Shown: positions 42,946 through 52,226, numbered from the stretch's first letter. The stretch is DNA of 64,000 nucleotides from Micromonospora saelicesensis (GCF_900091575.1 NZ_FMCR01000002.1:961760-1025759), one strand, 5' to 3'. A program made the numbers and translations. The notes: generated by a model from the sequence alone, not told the origin.

Positions 42946-44505
42946 CTGAACACCCACCTCGACAGCGCGCCCGAGAACGGCGTGCACACGGCCCGTCTGA
43001 CAGTGGACCCCCGCCGACGCGTCGCGCCGGTGCCGCGTCGGCTCTTCGGCTCGTTCGTGGAGCACCTGGGTCGCTGCGTCTACAACGGAATCTACGAGCC
43101 GGGGCACCCGACGGCCGACGCCGACGGCTTCCGGGGCGACGTCCTTGAGCTGGTGCGCGAGCTGGGCGTCACCACGGTCCGCTATCCCGGCGGCAACTTC
43201 GTCTCCTCCTACCGCTGGGAGGACGGCGTCGGCCCGGTCGACAAACGACCGGCGAGGCTCGACCTCGCCTGGCACAGCCTGGAAACCAACGAGTTCGGGC
43301 TCGACGAGTTCATGCGGTGGGTCGGCAAGGCCGGTGTGGATCCGATCATGGCGGTCAACCTCGGCACCCGTGGCACCGCCGAGGCTGTCGACCTGCTCGA
43401 GTACGCCAATCACCGCGGTGGAAGCCACCTCGCCGACCAGCGCCGCGACAACGGCGCTGTCGATCCGTACGGGATCAAGCTGTGGTGCCTGGGCAACGAG
43501 ATGGACGGCCCGTGGCAGGTGGGTCAGCGCAGCGCGACCGAGTACGGGCGACTCGCGGCGCAGACAGCGAAGGCCATGCGCCGCTTCGATCCCGATCTCG
43601 AGCTCGTCGCCTGCGGCTCCTCCCACCTCGGTATGCCGACCTTCGGCAGCTGGGAGCGCGACGTGCTGACCGAGGCGTACGACGACGTGGACCTGATCTC
43701 GCTGCACGCGTACTACCAGCCGGTCGACGACGACCTGGCCAGCTTCCTCGCCTCGGCCGAGGACATGGACAGGTACATCGACGCCGTCACCGCCATCGCC
43801 GACTCGGTCGGAGCGATCCGTCGGTCGACCAAGAAGATCATGATCGCGTTCGACGAGTGGAACGTCTGGTACCAGTCCGCCGCCCCGTCCACGCCGCCGA
43901 GCGGCGAGGACTGGCCGGTCGCGCCGCCGCTGCTGGAGGACCACTACAGCGTGGCCGACGCGGTCGTCGTCGGCAGCCTGCTCATCAGCCTGCTGCGGCA
44001 CAGCGACCGGGTGAGCGCGGCCTGCCAGGCCCAACTGGTCAACGTCATCGCACCGATCATGACCGAGGTGGGCGGTTCGGCCTGGCGGCAGACCATCTTC
44101 CACCCCTTCGCCCGCACCGCCCGGCACGCTCAGGGCACCGTGTTGGACGTGCTGCGCGAGGGCAGCACGACGACCACCGACCGCTACGGTGAGATCGACG
44201 CGGTCGACGCGGTCTCCACCTGGGACGACAACGCCGGGGAGATGACCGTCTTCCTCGTCAACCGCGCCCTCGAAACCCCGGCCGAGGTGACCATCGACGT
44301 CGCTGGCGCCCAGGTCGGCGACATCATCGAGTGCGTCACCGTCGGCGGCACCGACCTGCACGCCAAGAACACGGCCGACGGTCCGGACCACGCCGCGCCA
44401 CGCCCCAATGGCACGGCACGCGGCGCCGACGCCAGCGTCCAGCTCACTCTTCCGCCGGCGTCCTGGACCATGCTGCGCCTGCGCGCCACCGACACGACCC
44501 CGTGA
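42946..44505 (+). CDS. GH51 alpha-L-arabinofuranosidase
   Basis: A 519-residue intracellular enzyme that releases terminal L-arabinose from arabino(xylo)-oligosaccharides. GH51 landmarks: RRLFGSFVEHLGRCVYNGIYEP, VRYPGGNFVSSYRWEDGVGP, acid/base E185 in WCLGNEMDGPWQ, and nucleophile E304 in FDEWNVWY. The C-terminal beta-domain ends PPASWTMLRL. No ATG lies near the true N-terminus. A CTG at 42946 is placed 7 bases after GAAGGGAG and gives NTHLDSAPENG as lead. A TTG at 42856 reads in frame too but sits just after the operator and lacks a ribosome site. Divergent from GH3, sharing its control region. Confidence 0.93.
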   Translation: MNTHLDSAPENGVHTARLTVDPRRRVAPVPRRLFGSFVEHLGRCVYNGIYEPGHPTADADGFRGDVLELVRELGVTTVRYPGGNFVSSYRWEDGVGPVDKRPARLDLAWHSLETNEFGLDEFMRWVGKAGVDPIMAVNLGTRGTAEAVDLLEYANHRGGSHLADQRRDNGAVDPYGIKLWCLGNEMDGPWQVGQRSATEYGRLAAQTAKAMRRFDPDLELVACGSSHLGMPTFGSWERDVLTEAYDDVDLISLHAYYQPVDDDLASFLASAEDMDRYIDAVTAIADSVGAIRRSTKKIMIAFDEWNVWYQSAAPSTPPSGEDWPVAPPLLEDHYSVADAVVVGSLLISLLRHSDRVSAACQAQLVNVIAPIMTEVGGSAWRQTIFHPFARTARHAQGTVLDVLREGSTTTTDRYGEIDAVDAVSTWDDNAGEMTVFLVNRALETPAEVTIDVAGAQVGDIIECVTVGGTDLHAKNTADGPDHAAPRPNGTARGADASVQLTLPPASWTMLRLRATDTTP

Positions 44506-44530
44506 TCGGCTGACGAACGGTCCCGGACGT

Positions 44531-44578
44531 GCCCCGGCCGCGCACACCCTGGCTTCACCAGGTGCGCGCGGCCGGGGC
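44531..44578. terminator. Long bidirectional terminator
   Basis: A perfect 13-bp GC stem (GCCCCGGCCGCGC at 44531-44543 and complement at 44566-44578), continued inward by a CCTGG/CCAGG pair with bulges. It separates the convergent GH51 and esterase genes. Confidence 0.85.
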
Positions 44579-44614
44579 TTCCCCACCACAGGGAGTACGG
44601 GGTCCAGCCTGGGA

Positions 44615-46189
44615 CTACCGGGCGTCGACCGGATCGCTCCGGGAGTCGTTGAACAGCTTGTCGCCCCGATAGCGGGCGACGACCGGCGCGTTCAGCTCAC
44701 CGTGGACGGTCTTCTTCAGCCGGGCGACACCGTGGTGCACCGGGGCCGACCCGAGGTGCGTGTCACCCGCGTAGAAGTCGACGGTGCCGGAGGGTACCGA
44801 CGTGCTGGTGCTGACCGTGCCGACCGTCGCGGTGGCGCTGACCTTCGTGTGGTGCGACAGGCCCGCCGGTGACGTGGTGACGTCGAGATCGGTGGTGGTG
44901 GCCCGGAACGTCAGGGTGCGCAGGTAGTGGTTCAGCAGCGGACGCCACACGTGCCAGGTGTGCACGCCCGGCACGTTGTACTCGTCCAGTTCGACGCCGG
45001 CGGCCCGCAGGGCGGCGGCGTTGCGCTGCGAGTTCTCGGCGATGTTGCCCAGCCGGTCCTGCAGCCCGGTGCCGATCATGATGCCGCCGGCCACCGACTT
45101 CATGCTGTCGACCTGGGCCTGGGTGGCTGCCGGGCCGCCCGCGCTCCAGGCCGCGTGGTAGCCGAACAGGTCGGTGTGGTTGTACATGATCGTGTACGCC
45201 CGACTGCCACCTGCGGAGAAGCCGGCGAACGCGCGGTCCTGCGCCCGGGTCGAGACGCGGTAGTTCTGCTCGACGAACGGGAAGATGTTGTTCCGCAGTT
45301 CGTTGACGTAGCCCTCGTTGCCACCGGGGAGGCCGTTGAAGTCGGTGGACACGATCACCATGGGCTGGGCCGCCCGGTCCTTGATGGCGTTCTCCAGGAT
45401 GAGGTGGGCCACGCCCTGCATCGTCCAGGCGGTCGAGTGGTCGCCGCTGCCGTGGCTCAGGTAGAGGGTCGGGTACGGCGTGGCCCGGTTGGGGTCGTAG
45501 CCGTGCGGCAGGTAGACGACGATGTCGTGGACTCCCGCCGGGTTGGTCGACAGCGGCGAGGTGTATCGCCGCGACTCCAGCCGGCCGACCTTGGCGACCG
45601 GCGCCTGGTAACCGGTGTCGTACGTCGGGAACTTCCTACTGGCCGGGACGTAGATCGTGCTGCGTACCGCGCCAGGCGCTCCCGGGTACTGCGGCTGGAT
45701 CTGCCACCGGTTGGCCGGGTCGTCGTGCAGGGCACAGCCGGTCGCGAGTTCGTTGGCGCAGTCGTGCGTGAACGCGTAGCGGAAGGTGCCCGCCGGCAGC
45801 GGGGTGGTGAAGGTCCAGACCCCGTCGGGGCCCTTCCGCATGGCCTGGATGTGCCACGGGGTGGCCGCGACGTCGCCGGGTTGCCACTCGGCGGGCGGCC
45901 GCGCGTCACCGCAGTCCTGGCAGGCGATGTTCTCGGGTCGGGAGTAGAACCAGTCGCCGTAGACGTGGACCTGCTGGACGTCCTCGGGCGCCCGGTACCG
46001 GAAGGTGACGGTGTACCCGGTCGGGGGCTTGTCGGTGCGGGTGACGGTCGGGCCCAGCGGCGCCGGCGGTGCCGCCGAGGCCGCCGGGGCGGCGAGCGTT
46101 CCGGCCGTCACGGTGACGGCGGCGAGCAGCGCGAGCATCAGCCGGCGTGTCGGTGCCGGCATCGGGGGACGGGGAGGTGCGACGGGCAT
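44615..46189 (-). CDS. Secreted carbohydrate-esterase-like hydrolase with Ig-like tail
   Basis: A 524-residue exported protein with a signal peptide ending near ASAA (about 40). It has an N-terminal starch-binding/E-set-like cap (TVTFRYRAPEDVQQVHVYGDWF, about 58-145, with a CQDCGDAR Cys pair), then an alpha/beta hydrolase: LSHGSGDHSTAW (oxyanion), S325 in AGFSAGGS, D378 in GTGLQDR and H410 in PGVHTWHVW form a full triad. From about residue 430 to the end is an Ig-like repeat (TSVPSGTVDFYAGDTHLGSA). The set resembles xylan/feruloyl esterases of the CE1 group. ATG follows AGGGAGCAGG. A LacI-type site lies 101-114 bp upstream. Confidence 0.88.
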   Translation of the reverse strand: MPVAPPRPPMPAPTRRLMLALLAAVTVTAGTLAAPAASAAPPAPLGPTVTRTDKPPTGYTVTFRYRAPEDVQQVHVYGDWFYSRPENIACQDCGDARPPAEWQPGDVAATPWHIQAMRKGPDGVWTFTTPLPAGTFRYAFTHDCANELATGCALHDDPANRWQIQPQYPGAPGAVRSTIYVPASRKFPTYDTGYQAPVAKVGRLESRRYTSPLSTNPAGVHDIVVYLPHGYDPNRATPYPTLYLSHGSGDHSTAWTMQGVAHLILENAIKDRAAQPMVIVSTDFNGLPGGNEGYVNELRNNIFPFVEQNYRVSTRAQDRAFAGFSAGGSRAYTIMYNHTDLFGYHAAWSAGGPAATQAQVDSMKSVAGGIMIGTGLQDRLGNIAENSQRNAAALRAAGVELDEYNVPGVHTWHVWRPLLNHYLRTLTFRATTTDLDVTTSPAGLSHHTKVSATATVGTVSTSTSVPSGTVDFYAGDTHLGSAPVHHGVARLKKTVHGELNAPVVARYRGDKLFNDSRSDPVDAR

Positions 46190-46289
46190 GTTCCTGCTCC
46201 CTCTTCGGCGTGTGGTCAGACCGCACCGAGCGGCCGACCGACCATTCGATGGTGAGGTGAAGGGATACCAGTAACGAGCGATGCAGCCA

Positions 46290-46303
46290 TGCGAGCGCTA
46301 ACA
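46290..46303. promoter_or_regulatory. LacI-type operator TGCGAGCGCTAACA
   Basis: A near-palindrome centred on AGCGCT with the TG...CA ends of actinobacterial LacI sites. It lies 101 bp upstream of the esterase start at 46189. It differs from the CebR-type box at 28399, so another LacI protein may read it. Confidence 0.6.
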
Positions 46304-46412
46304 TCGTTCCCTGTCGAAAACGGAACCATGAATTGCATTGACGGTCAAGACGGAAATCAGAGCGGAGAATCGCGTCCAAACAATTCAGGCGCGCTTCAGC
46401 GGCACCAGGACA

Positions 46413-46467
46413 ACTGGCGCGCGAATTCTCTGTCGGGTCAGTTTCGTCAAGGAATTCGCGCGCCAGT
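46413..46467 (-). terminator. Long hairpin after the semialdehyde dehydrogenase gene
   Basis: A perfect 16-bp stem (ACTGGCGCGCGAATTC at 46413-46428, complement at 46452-46467) with a 23-base loop, extended by an imperfect stem to about 46388-46491. It lies 46 bp after the stop at 46513. It is probably the operon terminator. No T-run follows. Confidence 0.7.
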
Positions 46468-46512
46468 CGCAGGTGGCCCGGAAACGCGCCCGGAAGAGAC
46501 CGGCAGACGCGG

Positions 46513-48030
46513 TTATTCGACCGCTGGCTGCAACCTCCCGTCGACTCGCCGGGAGATGGCGGTGTACTCGTCGCGCAACTCTTCGGGGAGGACCCAGACC
46601 GGGGCGTCCTGCCACGCCAGCGGGCGGAGGAACCGTCGGATCGACGTGGCGCCCACCGACGTGTGCACGGCGTTTGTCGACGGCCACGGTCCACCGTGGT
46701 GCTGGGCCCACGACACCCGGACACCGGTGGGATAGCCGTCGAAGACGATGCGACCCGCGCGGGCGGCGAGCACGTCGACCAGTCGGCGTACGACGTCGGC
46801 GTCGTCGCCCGGTCCGCGATGAAGCGAGCCGGTCAGCGACGGCGGGACGGTGGCCAGCGCGGCGTCGAGGTCGGCGGCGTCGTCGTAGCGGACCACGATC
46901 AGGAGCGGGCCGAAGCACTCCTCGGCGATCTCGGCGGTCAGGCCGGCGAGGCCGACCTCCAGGAGGGTCGGTGCCACTGTGAAGCCCGCGCCGGGTTCGA
47001 CCTTCGGCCGCGCCGACACCCGGGCGCCGGCCCGCTCGAACTCGGTGGACTGGTTCTCGTACGCGTCCCGGATGCGCTCGTTGAGCAGGACCGTTCCGCC
47101 CGACGCGTCGACTCTCGCCCGCAGCGCGTCGACCAGGCCGTCACCACCCGGATCTGACGGAACGAACGCCAGGCCGGGCTTGGTGCACAACTGACCGCCC
47201 GAGTTCGTGAAGGAGCCGAACAACCCCTCGGCGATCTGGTCTGCTCGGGCGGCGGCCGCGTCGGGCAGGACGACGATCGGGTTCACGCTGCTCAGTTCGG
47301 CGTACAGGGGAATGGGGTCGGGTCGTTCGTCGATGGCCGCCTGGATGGCGCGGGCGGCGTTGACCGAGCCGGTCAGGGCGGCCGCGCGGATCGCCGGATG
47401 ACGCACCAGCGCGCGACCGGCCTGCTCCCCGTACACGGTCGCGACGACACCCTCGGGCCCGCCGAGGTCGCGGACGGCCGACTCGATCGCGGCGGCGGAG
47501 GCGTGTGAGGTCAGCGGGTGCGACGGGTGGGCCTTCAGGATCGTCGGGCACCCGGCGGCGAGCGCGGCGGCCGTGTCACCGCCAGCGACCGAGAAGGCGA
47601 ACGGGAAGTTGCTCGCCCCGAAGACGGCGACCGGCCCGAGGGGTACGAGCATCCGCCGCAGGTCCGGGCCACGTCCGAGCGGTGTGTCGGCGGCGTGGTC
47701 GATGGTCGCCTCGACGTACGCTCCGTCGCGCAGCACCTCGCCGAACATCCGGAACTGCAGCGCCGCCCGGGTGAGTTCCTGGTCGAGTCGCGCGTGGCTC
47801 AGCCCGGTCTCCGCCTCGGCGGCGGCGACCAGATCCACCCGACGGGACTCCAGCGACGCGGCGATCGCGTCCAGCAACTCCGCGCGGCCGAGCCTCCCCC
47901 GCGCGGCCAGCCACTGCGCCGCGGGGGACGTCTGACCGGCGATCACCTCCAGCCGGGACTCGTCGGTCTCGGTGAGCTCCGTCGCGCGACGCTGACCGTC
48001 GCGCGGATCGACAGTGATGACCACGTTCAC
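46513..48030 (-). CDS. 2-oxoglutarate-semialdehyde (2,5-dioxovalerate) dehydrogenase
   Basis: A 505-residue aldehyde dehydrogenase that oxidises 2-oxoglutarate semialdehyde to 2-oxoglutarate, the last step of the non-phosphorylative pentose/hexarate route. FGASNFPFAFSVAGGDTA binds NADP, E245 lies in YAELSSVNP, and catalytic C282 in TNSGGQLCTKPG. The GGQLCTKPG form is characteristic of the KGSA dehydrogenase group rather than general ALDHs. Start is GTG at 48030, preceded by GGAGAGG; it overlaps the stop of the FAH-family gene by 4 bp (GTGA), so the two are coupled. It is the final gene of the IclR-linked catabolic operon and a long hairpin follows it. Confidence 0.9.
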   Translation of the reverse strand: MNVVITVDPRDGQRRATELTETDESRLEVIAGQTSPAAQWLAARGRLGRAELLDAIAASLESRRVDLVAAAEAETGLSHARLDQELTRAALQFRMFGEVLRDGAYVEATIDHAADTPLGRGPDLRRMLVPLGPVAVFGASNFPFAFSVAGGDTAAALAAGCPTILKAHPSHPLTSHASAAAIESAVRDLGGPEGVVATVYGEQAGRALVRHPAIRAAALTGSVNAARAIQAAIDERPDPIPLYAELSSVNPIVVLPDAAAARADQIAEGLFGSFTNSGGQLCTKPGLAFVPSDPGGDGLVDALRARVDASGGTVLLNERIRDAYENQSTEFERAGARVSARPKVEPGAGFTVAPTLLEVGLAGLTAEIAEECFGPLLIVVRYDDAADLDAALATVPPSLTGSLHRGPGDDADVVRRLVDVLAARAGRIVFDGYPTGVRVSWAQHHGGPWPSTNAVHTSVGATSIRRFLRPLAWQDAPVWVLPEELRDEYTAISRRVDGRLQPAVE

Positions 48031-49235
48031 AGCAGTCCTCTCCTTACCAGATTGCCCATGAGATCGCGGACGCCGAAGTGCCAGGGCTCGCACTCCTCCG
48101 CGTGCCGCACCCGGTTGACCAGGGTGCCGAGCGCCGGGCAGCTGATCCGTACCACGTCGTCGACCTTGTGGGTGAAGCCCTCACCGGGGCGGTCCCGGTC
48201 CTGGATGGGCGCGAACATGGTGCCGAGCATCAGGGCGGCGCCGTCGGGATAGTGGTGGTGCGGCCCGATCAGCTGCCGGACCAGCTCCTCGGGATCACGC
48301 GACATCTGGGTCATCTCCGAGACCGCCTCCAGGTGGAAACCGTCCTCGCCGCGAACCTCCAGGCGCACCTCGAGTTCGCGTACCCGATCCATGTCGAACC
48401 GGTCGTCGAAGAGCCGGATCAGGGGGCCGAGGGCGCAGGAGGCGTTGTTGTCCTTCGCCAGGGGAAGCAGGAGCGCCGAGCGGCCCTCGATGTCGCGCAG
48501 GTTCACGTCGTTGCCGAGGGTGGCGCCGACGATCCGGCCACTGGACTGGACGATGAGCGTGACCTCGGGTTCCGGGTTGTTCCAGGTCGACGCGGCGAGC
48601 ACGCCGACCGGAACGGCGGTGCCGACGGCGGAGAGGATCTGTCCCTTGGTGAAGATCTCGGCGTCCGGGCCGATGCCCACCTCCAGGTACTGGCTCCACA
48701 TGCCCTCGGCGACCAGCAGACTCTTGAGCCGATCCGCCTCCGGCGAGCCCGGCTCCAGGCTGTGCAGGTCGACACCGACGTCGGCGAGCATGCGGTGCCG
48801 GATGTCCGCTGCCAGCGCAAGGTCTCCCCGCGCCCGTTCCTCGATCACCCGCTCGATCATGGAGATCGGGAAGGTCACGCCCGCGGCCTTGAGCGCCTGG
48901 AGGTCGACCGGGGCGAGCAACCAGGGCCGGTCACGGTCCCGGGTCGCGGCCCCCGTGTTGGCCAGTATCTCCCCGAAGCCGCCCACCCTCGGCCCGTCGA
49001 GCCCGGCCACCGTCGCGGCGGGATCGGGCAGCTCGCAGATGTCGCGGACGGTCGGGAACCGGTGGCTGATGTCGATGACCTCGCCGTCGCGGACGGTCAC
49101 CGGTGAGGGGCCGTCGCCGGACGGGTCCCAGATCCGGCCGATGAGGACGCTGTCGGCATCGTCGGGCAACGCTTCGGCGGCGGTACCGACCCAGTCCGCG
49201 GCCGCGGCCGACCCCCGGGGCCGTGGCAGCGTCAT
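48027..49235 (-). CDS. FAH-family 2-keto-3-deoxy-pentonate dehydratase
   Basis: A 402-residue fumarylacetoacetate-hydrolase-fold enzyme. The metal site is seen in NNPEPEVTLIVQSSG (E-x-E) and GNDVNLRDIEGRSALLLPLAKDNN. The N-terminal domain (SVLIGRIWDPSGDGPSPVTVRDG) matches the KdaD-like group that converts 2-keto-3-deoxy-arabonate/xylonate to 2-oxoglutarate semialdehyde. Acylpyruvate hydrolysis is the alternative for the family. Its gene order supports dehydration: the product is the substrate of the coupled dehydrogenase gene directly downstream. It starts with ATG at 49235, overlapping the upstream dehydratase gene stop by 4 bp (ATGA). Confidence 0.88.
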   Translation of the reverse strand: MTLPRPRGSAAAADWVGTAAEALPDDADSVLIGRIWDPSGDGPSPVTVRDGEVIDISHRFPTVRDICELPDPAATVAGLDGPRVGGFGEILANTGAATRDRDRPWLLAPVDLQALKAAGVTFPISMIERVIEERARGDLALAADIRHRMLADVGVDLHSLEPGSPEADRLKSLLVAEGMWSQYLEVGIGPDAEIFTKGQILSAVGTAVPVGVLAASTWNNPEPEVTLIVQSSGRIVGATLGNDVNLRDIEGRSALLLPLAKDNNASCALGPLIRLFDDRFDMDRVRELEVRLEVRGEDGFHLEAVSEMTQMSRDPEELVRQLIGPHHHYPDGAALMLGTMFAPIQDRDRPGEGFTHKVDDVVRISCPALGTLVNRVRHAEECEPWHFGVRDLMGNLVRRGLL

Positions 49236-50413
49236 GAGTCGCTCTCCAGGTTGAAGAAGGACCGCTCGTCGCGGGGACGGATGTCGAAGACGGCGTCCTG
49301 GAACATCCGCAGCGGGTGCGGTGTGAACGGATGCTGCTCGATCGCGGTGAGATCCACCTCGATGCCCAGGCCGATCCCGGTCGGGATGAGGATGTCGCCG
49401 TCGTCGGTCAGCACCAGCCGCTCGTTGGTGATCTCGGGACGCCAGGGCACGTCGGTCGCCATGATCTCCAGGTACCGGAAGTTGGGCAACGTCGCCCCGA
49501 GTTGCAGCGTCGCGGCGGTGCTGAGTGGACCACTCGGGTTGTGCGGCGCGAAGCCCACGTAGCTGGTCGCGGCGAGCGTGGAGATGAAGGCCAGCTCGGC
49601 GATCCCACCGGCGTGCGTCACGTCGGGCTGGACGAAGTCGACCGCCTGGCGGGCCAGCGCCGGCGCGAAGCCCTGCCGTCCGTACCACCGCTCCCCCGCG
49701 GCGATCGGCACCGGCGACGCGCGACGGATGTCGACGAGCGCATCGAGGTTGTCCGGTGGGCAGGGCTCCTCGAACCACACCGGGTCGAACTGGGCGATCT
49801 CTTTGGCGACCTTGATGGCGTGGCGGACGTCGAAGCGGCCGTGCCCCTCGACGAACAGCTCCACCTCGCGGCCCACCGCCTGGCGGACGGCGTCGATCTG
49901 GGCCAGCACCCGGTCCAACTGGGCGGTGGTGATGGTCAGGTCGTAGTTCTCGAACGGGTCCCACTTGAGGCCCCGGAAGCCCGACTCCACAGTCCGGCGC
50001 GCGGCGGCCGCGTAGTCCTCCGGCGTGACGGCACCCGAGAACCAACCATTGGCGTACGCGCGGACCCGGTCTCGGGTCGCGCCACCGAGAAGCCGGGAGA
50101 CCGGTACGCCGAGCTCGCGCGCCGAGATGTCCCAGAGGGCCATCTCCAGCGAGCTCAACGCCGTCATGATCACCGGCCCGCCGCGCCAGTACCAGTCCCG
50201 CGCGGTCTCGTAGAGGATCTTGGAGATGCTGGTGGGATCCAGGCCCACCACCGCCTCGGCCAGCTCGGCGATGGCGCCCTGGACGGCACGTTCCTTGCCC
50301 TCCAGGGTGGCCTCACCGAGCCCGATGATCCCCTCGTCGGTGTGGACCCGCACGATGACGAGGTTCGTACGGTAGAAGTCGACGACCAGTGTGTCGACAG
50401 AGACGATCTTCAT
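49232..50413 (-). CDS. Enolase-superfamily acid-sugar dehydratase
   Basis: A 393-residue mandelate racemase/muconate lactonising family protein. N-terminal capping domain: KIVSVDTLVVDFYRTNLVIVRV. Barrel: K150 in GLKWDPFENYD, metal ligands E189 (in LFVEGHGRF), E215 (WFEEPCPP) and E241 (IAAGERWYG), with H191 after the first ligand and H291 in APHNPSGPLS, the signature of sugar-acid dehydratases such as galactonate or gluconate dehydratase. The first ligand being Glu rather than Asp is unusual. It probably makes the 2-keto-3-deoxy acid used by the next two enzymes. The gene overlaps its downstream neighbour by 4 bp and follows ABC genes by 8 bp. Confidence 0.9.
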   Translation of the reverse strand: MKIVSVDTLVVDFYRTNLVIVRVHTDEGIIGLGEATLEGKERAVQGAIAELAEAVVGLDPTSISKILYETARDWYWRGGPVIMTALSSLEMALWDISARELGVPVSRLLGGATRDRVRAYANGWFSGAVTPEDYAAAARRTVESGFRGLKWDPFENYDLTITTAQLDRVLAQIDAVRQAVGREVELFVEGHGRFDVRHAIKVAKEIAQFDPVWFEEPCPPDNLDALVDIRRASPVPIAAGERWYGRQGFAPALARQAVDFVQPDVTHAGGIAELAFISTLAATSYVGFAPHNPSGPLSTAATLQLGATLPNFRYLEIMATDVPWRPEITNERLVLTDDGDILIPTGIGLGIEVDLTAIEQHPFTPHPLRMFQDAVFDIRPRDERSFFNLESDS

Positions 50414-50421
50414 CTTTCGGC

Positions 50422-51252
50422 TCAACCCTTCACCGCACCGGCGGTCATGCCGGACACCACGTACTTCTGCACCAACAGGTAGAAGGCGACGGCGGGCAGC
50501 GTGAACAGGAAGGCGACAGCCATCACCGTCTGGATCGGTGTACCCAGTTCGCCGATGAAGTTCGCGATGCCGACGGAGGCGGGCTGAAGGTCGGGGTTGA
50601 AGATGAACGTCACCGCGAACACGTACTCGTTCCAGGCGTGGAAGAAGGCGATGACAGCGGTGGCCGCGATCGACGGCGCGATGAGCGGCACGTTGATGCG
50701 GGTCAGTGTGGTGAAGGGCCGGGCGCCGTCGGCGCGCGCGGCCTCCTCCAACTCCTTCGGGATGCCGTCGATGGCGCCCTTGAGGATCAGCGCGACGATC
50801 GGTAGGACGAAGGCGGAGTTCACCAGGACGAGGCCGGTCAGCGAGTCGAGCAGTTCGAAGCGGCGGAACAGCGCGAACAGCGGGACGACCATGAGCGCCT
50901 CGGGAAGCATCTGCGTGAACAGCAGCACGACGGTCAGCACGGCCTTGCCCCAGAACGAGAACCGGGACAGCGCGTAACCGAGCGGGATGCCCAGGCCGAC
51001 GGAGAGCACCATCGTGCCGACGGCGATGATCAGGCTGTTCAGCAGCCACCCGGCCGCCTTGCCCTCGGCGAGCGCGTCCACGAAGACCCCGAACTGGCCG
51101 AGGTCGGGTGTGAGCCGGGGCTGATCGGCGAAGAGGTCGCTGTTGCTGGACAGTGCCGTGACGAACATCCAGTACAGCGGGAACACCGCGACGCCCAGCA
51201 CGACGAGCACGGCGACGATCCGTGCGGTGACACCGAATCGGAAGCGCCTCAT
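50422..51252 (-). CDS. Carbohydrate ABC transporter permease (MalG-like), second importer
   Basis: A 276-residue permease with about six membrane helices beginning RIVAVLVVLGVAVFPLYWMFVTALS. The EAA loop is ELEEAARADGARPFTTLTRINVPLIAPS (about 165-190). The start ATG at 51252 overlaps the end of the MalF-like gene by 4 bp, so translation is coupled. It belongs to the binding protein-MalF-MalG-dehydratase-FAH-ALDH operon. No ATPase gene is present in that operon either. Confidence 0.95.
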   Translation of the reverse strand: MRRFRFGVTARIVAVLVVLGVAVFPLYWMFVTALSSNSDLFADQPRLTPDLGQFGVFVDALAEGKAAGWLLNSLIIAVGTMVLSVGLGIPLGYALSRFSFWGKAVLTVVLLFTQMLPEALMVVPLFALFRRFELLDSLTGLVLVNSAFVLPIVALILKGAIDGIPKELEEAARADGARPFTTLTRINVPLIAPSIAATAVIAFFHAWNEYVFAVTFIFNPDLQPASVGIANFIGELGTPIQTVMAVAFLFTLPAVAFYLLVQKYVVSGMTAGAVKG

Positions 51253-52202
51253 CGGACGTCCCCCTTCTCCACGGCACGGGCGACCAGGCGGCTGCCGATG
51301 ATGACGATGAGCGAGATGACGACGCCGACCATTCCGATGGCCGCCGCCGATCCGAGTTCCTTCGAGTCGAACGCCTGCGAGTAGAGGTCGATGACGAGCG
51401 TCTCGGTGGCACCGACCGGTCCGCCCTTGGTCATCAGCCAGATCAGCTCGAACCGCCGCAGCGACCAGATCGTCATCAGCAGGGCCAGCAGGCCCACGGT
51501 CGGCTTGATGACCTGCCAGGTGACAGCGCGGAAGGTGGCCCATCGTCCGGCGCCGTCCACTGTCGCGGCCTCGTTGAGGTCCTGCGGAACGGACTGCAGG
51601 GCGGAGAGCAGCACCACGGAGGTGAACGGGAACAGCTGCCAGATGGTGGTGGCGAGCACCGCCGGGAGCGCGTAGCGCGAGCTGTCCAGGATGGCGCCAC
51701 CCGGGACGCCGAGCCCGACCGCGTCGAGGACACGGTTCACGATGCCGTACTGCGCGTTGAGCATCCAGGTGGCGATGAGCGCGACCGCGATGCCCGGAGC
51801 GGCCCAGGGGACGGTCACCAGCGCCCGCGCCATGCCCCGGCCGCGGAATTTCTTGTTGAGCAGGAGCGCGACGGCGAGTCCGGCGCCGATCGCGACGATC
51901 ACACAGGTGATCACGTAGACGAAGGTGATCAGCAGGGTGCGGTGGAACTCGGGGTCGCCGAAGATCCGGTTGAAGTTGTCGAGCCCGACCCACTCGCTGC
52001 GGGTGGGGTTGAGCAGCCTCGTCCTGGTGAAGCTGAGGTACACCTCCTGGACGAGGGGTACCGCCTGGAAGACGAGGATGAACAGGGCGGCGGGTGCCAG
52101 GAAGAGGTACGGCGTCCACTTGCTACCCAGCGGGCTGGGCCGACGCCGGGGCCGGCCTGGGGTTGTTGTCTTCGGTGCTCCGGTCTGCTCGACCACAGTC
52201 AT
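51249..52202 (-). CDS. Carbohydrate ABC transporter permease (MalF-like), second importer
   Basis: A 317-residue permease. The basic N-terminus (PGRPRRRPSPLGSKW) is followed by about six membrane helices. The EAA loop is DLNEAATVDGAGRWATFRAVTWQVIKPT (about 215-240). PWAAPGIAVALIATWML is typical of CUT1 MalF subunits. It starts 76 bp after the binding-protein gene, with a 15-bp hairpin in between. Confidence 0.95.
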   Translation of the reverse strand: MTVVEQTGAPKTTTPGRPRRRPSPLGSKWTPYLFLAPAALFILVFQAVPLVQEVYLSFTRTRLLNPTRSEWVGLDNFNRIFGDPEFHRTLLITFVYVITCVIVAIGAGLAVALLLNKKFRGRGMARALVTVPWAAPGIAVALIATWMLNAQYGIVNRVLDAVGLGVPGGAILDSSRYALPAVLATTIWQLFPFTSVVLLSALQSVPQDLNEAATVDGAGRWATFRAVTWQVIKPTVGLLALLMTIWSLRRFELIWLMTKGGPVGATETLVIDLYSQAFDSKELGSAAAIGMVGVVISLIVIIGSRLVARAVEKGDVR

Positions 52203-52226
52203 CGGGTTCGATCCTTCTGGGGGAAG

